Positions 61,407 to 64,000 of a DNA stretch of 64,000 bases are shown one piece after another (within the stretch, counting starts at the first letter, position 1; every line of letters starts with the position of its first letter). The stretch is from Gymnogyps californianus (taxonomy: Eukaryota; Chordata; Aves; Accipitriformes; Cathartidae), in contig NC_059486.1 of NCBI RefSeq assembly GCF_018139145.2, positions 7,006,001 through 7,070,000 on the forward strand, read 5' to 3'. The notes under the pieces were generated by a model that saw only the letters and a program-made list of their open reading frames with translations, was not told where the DNA came from and did no database searches. The translations under genes and the position numbers were made by a program.

Positions 61407-61922
61407 CTAATTAAAACAGAAACAGTAATCAACAGAACCACCTCAAGTTCTTCAAACTTTCTTTCTAAAGAAAATCAGATGCACAGTACACTTCTATTTT
61501 ATAGTCAGTTATTCCTGCAATGAAAACTGAAGCAAAAAAATGTATTTTTTTAGAGAAAGTAATTCCAGTTATTAAAAAACTAGCTTCAATAAAATGTACC
61601 ATTTCTACGGATAGCAAAAAAATGATAACATTTAAGATAATTCTTCAAATCTCATCAGGAAGCTTTCTTTAAGGACAGAAGAAAATGCCTCAGCTGCTCA
61701 AGGAGAGATACACTGCCCAGGTAGACACACACTTCATCCCAAGAGACAGAAGAGACCAAATCTCCAATACCATCGATGCGGTGTCACAGGTTTCAGCTCC
61801 TTACACACCAGGCGAAGCAGTGAGCTTACAAAAGGCCAGCACAGGGAAGAAACACTAAGAGATGTGACAGAGTAATCTACTTGAAATGAAATACAAAATC
61901 GAGAAGGAAGAAACATGCTTAC

Positions 61923-62013
61923 GCAGCTCGTTTCCACACCATAATCAACTTGTCATCTCCCCCTGAAGCCAAGTAAACTCCATTGTTTGACCACCGCACA
62001 CAGTTCACACAAG
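61923..62013 (-). CDS. HIRA: HIRA exon 4
   Basis: Encodes ACVNCVRWSNNGVYLASGGD then DKLIMVWKRA, a clear WD40 repeat. The last codon is split (GC|G). It reads as Ala where human has Thr in KRATYIG, from memory. The acceptor is TTTCAG and the donor GTAAGC. Confidence 0.97.
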
Positions 62014-62825
62014 CTGAAATGTAGAAAAGAAAGTTTGTAAGATGAAATATGAGAATAAGTGGTTCTGGAGTGGGGACAGAGTTTATAATAAGCAAAACTT
62101 GACAGGAGACGTTTAGGATTTAAGTGTGCTTTTTACACTCAAAGCAGTTACTCTGTCTGCTTTAGATAAATGAATTGGTACTTATCTTTCAGTAGCAGTT
62201 GAGAAACTTCTTACTTTAAAAAACCCAAACTATTCCTTATTTAAAAAAGCTTCACCAAAAGTAGCTCAAAAGAAGAAAGATTAAGAGTCATCTAACGAAG
62301 GAAACTGCTGGTGGTCAATGAGGCGGGATTAAGAGGGCAAAGAAAGAAAGATATATCTTGAAGAAAAGAAGGGACAGCTTGTTCAGGTAACCATACTTCT
62401 TTCAAATGTAATGTGCAAGAAATCCAGAAAAATTTAGAACTATAACCCATATACTTCATATGATATTTCCTTTATACTTATTTCTTCTCTTGTCCTTTCC
62501 TTCAGAGCTCCCCAGTCTCTCAGAATGTACATTATCAATTACTTTGTAGCCACAGCCGGAAAAAGCTCATAGGGAGGAGATTTCCAAAGGTATCTGTATT
62601 TCTCTGTACATTTCCCCCCACTTTAACAACATTTTCTGCTGAATATCTAAAAAAGCATATAGCCAAAGCATGAGACCACTCTGCTGTATTTTATTGATTC
62701 TTCACCACTGGACAGGGCATGATTTTTGTAATTACAAACATGTAATGCTTAAGCTTTGGTAAATTACCACCAGTCAGTTAAAAAAAAGTAAAAAAAAAAA
62801 AAAAACCCACAAAAAACTTTGTTAC

Positions 62826-62936
62826 CTAAGTGATTGTCCATCTGACAAAGCATCTTGGGAATATTTTCATTCTTTTCATCTTCCTCTTTCAGGACAGGAG
62901 CCATGTTCCAGATCACAACTTTCCCAGAATCCTGAC
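62826..62936 (-). CDS. HIRA: HIRA exon 3
   Basis: Thirty-seven codons begin GQDSGKVVIWNMAPVLKEED and end MLCQMDNHL. VVIWNM is a WD-type strand end. The acceptor is TTACAG and the donor GTAAC. Confidence 0.97.
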
Positions 62937-63682
62937 CTGTAAGAGAGCAAAAAGCCCCCCCTTTTAAATACATGTAAAAAAGCTTTTCAACTTAATCTCA
63001 GTTCCAGAACAGATGCTAAAATTTAGGCATTACTGCAGTGTAAACTGGAAACATTTGAATAGAGATGCCATTCTGATATAATTACACCGAGTCAGAAATG
63101 TTTTATTTTTCTTGAAGCTATTAAAAATAAAGTTACACAGCCTTGTTCAAAAATCATACTGTACGTAACTGATATCAACTATAGGGATGAACTACTTATA
63201 ATAAAATTGTATTTTAAAAGAGAAAAGATATATTCAAATCCTAAATTGCAATTATTGTAGCCAACATAAAATTATTCACTACTGTGATCCAAATAATATT
63301 TTTGCATATATTTCTTGAGCTATTCTATTTATATAATTGGATTTTTTTGTCCCAATAGCTCTACTATTTAGCAGGTCAAAAAGCTCAACTTCACATTCAG
63401 TTCTTCAAATAAAAAAGAAATTTGGCCAGTATGGCCACAACTCAATTATTGCAGCTACTATCTCAATGACGTCCAAGAGGATAAGTACATCAGAAAATGT
63501 AATCCTGCCTTCTGCAGTAACAACAGCACTTTTCAAAACATTTTAATGCCTTACATAATTATCTGTTTCTTAGAGATATAAGTGATGTGTTTTTAAAAGG
63601 GTCAAACTGATTAACGTGTTGTGAAGGCACAAGATTATTATTATAGCACAAAATTCTGCCTTCTATCAGTATGCAGACATAC

Positions 63683-63745
63683 CTTGTCCTCCTGTTGCAA
63701 ACTTGGTCCCATCTGGGTGAATGTCCACTGAAAATATTGGCTTTC
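63683..63745 (-). CDS. HIRA: HIRA exon 2
   Basis: Encodes GKPIFSVDIHPDGTKFATGG then Q, the first WD40 blade strand. It needs one base (G) from exon 1, which lies beyond base 64000. The acceptor is TTCCAG and the donor GTATG. Confidence 0.95.
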
Positions 63746-64000
63746 CTGGAATTAGAGAACAAACAGCAACATACTGAATTGTTTTACAGTCAAGAGAATG
63801 CAGTAATGCCAAAAGAACCATAACTCTTCTGGTTGGCAAATAACTTCCTTCTTCTAAAAGCTATAGTTGTAAGAATTACAGCTGACTACATGAGTTGAAA
63901 GCAACTTGATGACAGAAATGACAGCCTATTAAAAGCGTATATGGAAGTTATCATGCCATAACAAACCAGTGATAACCACGGACACTTAATCCAGCAGGAC

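Larger units (their letters stand above)
55454..63682. other. HIRA introns 9 to 2
   Basis: Ordinary AT-rich introns of 0.5 to 1.7 kb around exons 3-9. A tandem duplication lies at 61081-61125, and an A-rich run of about 25 bases lies at 62782-62806, just upstream of exon 3's donor. A more G+C-rich stretch near 59640-59900 was not identified. No small RNA gene was recognised. Confidence 0.55.
34450..64000 (-). other. HIRA: HIRA gene, exons 2-25 and 3' UTR
   Basis: HIRA is the scaffold of the HIRA-UBN1-CABIN1 complex, which deposits histone H3.3 independently of replication and receives H3.3-H4 from ASF1. Twenty-four coding segments (3035 nt) join in one frame. With about 37 nt of exon 1 beyond base 64000 the protein would be about 1023 residues. 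Order: N-terminal WD40 propeller (residues 13 to about 370, exons 2-11), ASF1-binding B domain (about 442-475, exons 12-13, with RRRI at 462-465), a low-complexity Ser/Ala-rich linker (exons 14-15), an acidic then basic segment with a GRPRK core (exon 16), and the C-terminal HIRA domain (exons 17-25) ending LDILRDK. W805/D806 correspond to human W799/D800, which are needed for homotrimerisation. No frame breaks were seen. Confidence 0.97.

Noticed and set aside
1..64000. An undescribed defence, mobile or secondary-metabolite system
   Set aside because: The window is explained by two conserved housekeeping genes, their introns and decayed repeats. No transposase, reverse transcriptase, viral gene, CRISPR-like array or clustered novel genes were seen on either strand.

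Overview
This window is vertebrate nuclear DNA, almost certainly from a bird. Coding sequence is split into short exons with GT/AG introns. The introns are AT-rich and one gene start lies in a CpG island. Two chicken-repeat-1 (CR1) LINE tails end in the avian ATTCTATG-type repeat. Nothing prokaryotic is present: no operons, CRISPR array or insertion sequence. The species cannot be fixed from the sequence alone.

Two protein-coding genes fill the window, both on the minus strand. From 34.5 kb to the right edge lies HIRA, the WD40 histone chaperone for H3.3. Exons 2 to 25 are present, and exon 1 (about 12 codons) lies beyond base 64000. All 24 coding segments join in one continuous frame, with consistent phases and consensus splice sites, to the stop at 35388-35390. 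The predicted protein is about 1023 residues, against 1017 in human (from memory). From 32.0 kb to the left edge lies PPIL2, a U-box/cyclophilin protein of the spliceosome. Coding exons 1 to 10 give 238 codons: the N-terminus, the U-box region and the linker. The peptidyl-prolyl isomerase domain lies left of base 1.

Layout: PPIL2 introns and exons 1-32009, with two very long introns (9.2 kb at 2671-11851 and 13.8 kb at 16128-29971). A CpG-island promoter covers about 31560-32470. An intergenic stretch of about 2 kb with a CR1 tail follows, then the HIRA 3' UTR (about 34450-35387) and the HIRA exon series to 63745. The genes form a head-to-tail pair: HIRA is transcribed towards PPIL2. In human both lie in 22q11.2 but are far apart, from memory, so the adjacency reflects a different local gene order.

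I found no convincing novel gene or system. The most useful leads are regulatory-looking blocks in the PPIL2 long introns, old MIR-like SINE fossils, which are scarce in birds, a 244-codon antisense reading frame over HIRA exon 22, and the HIRA-PPIL2 adjacency. The other long open frames look like chance products of the CpG island or of open introns.
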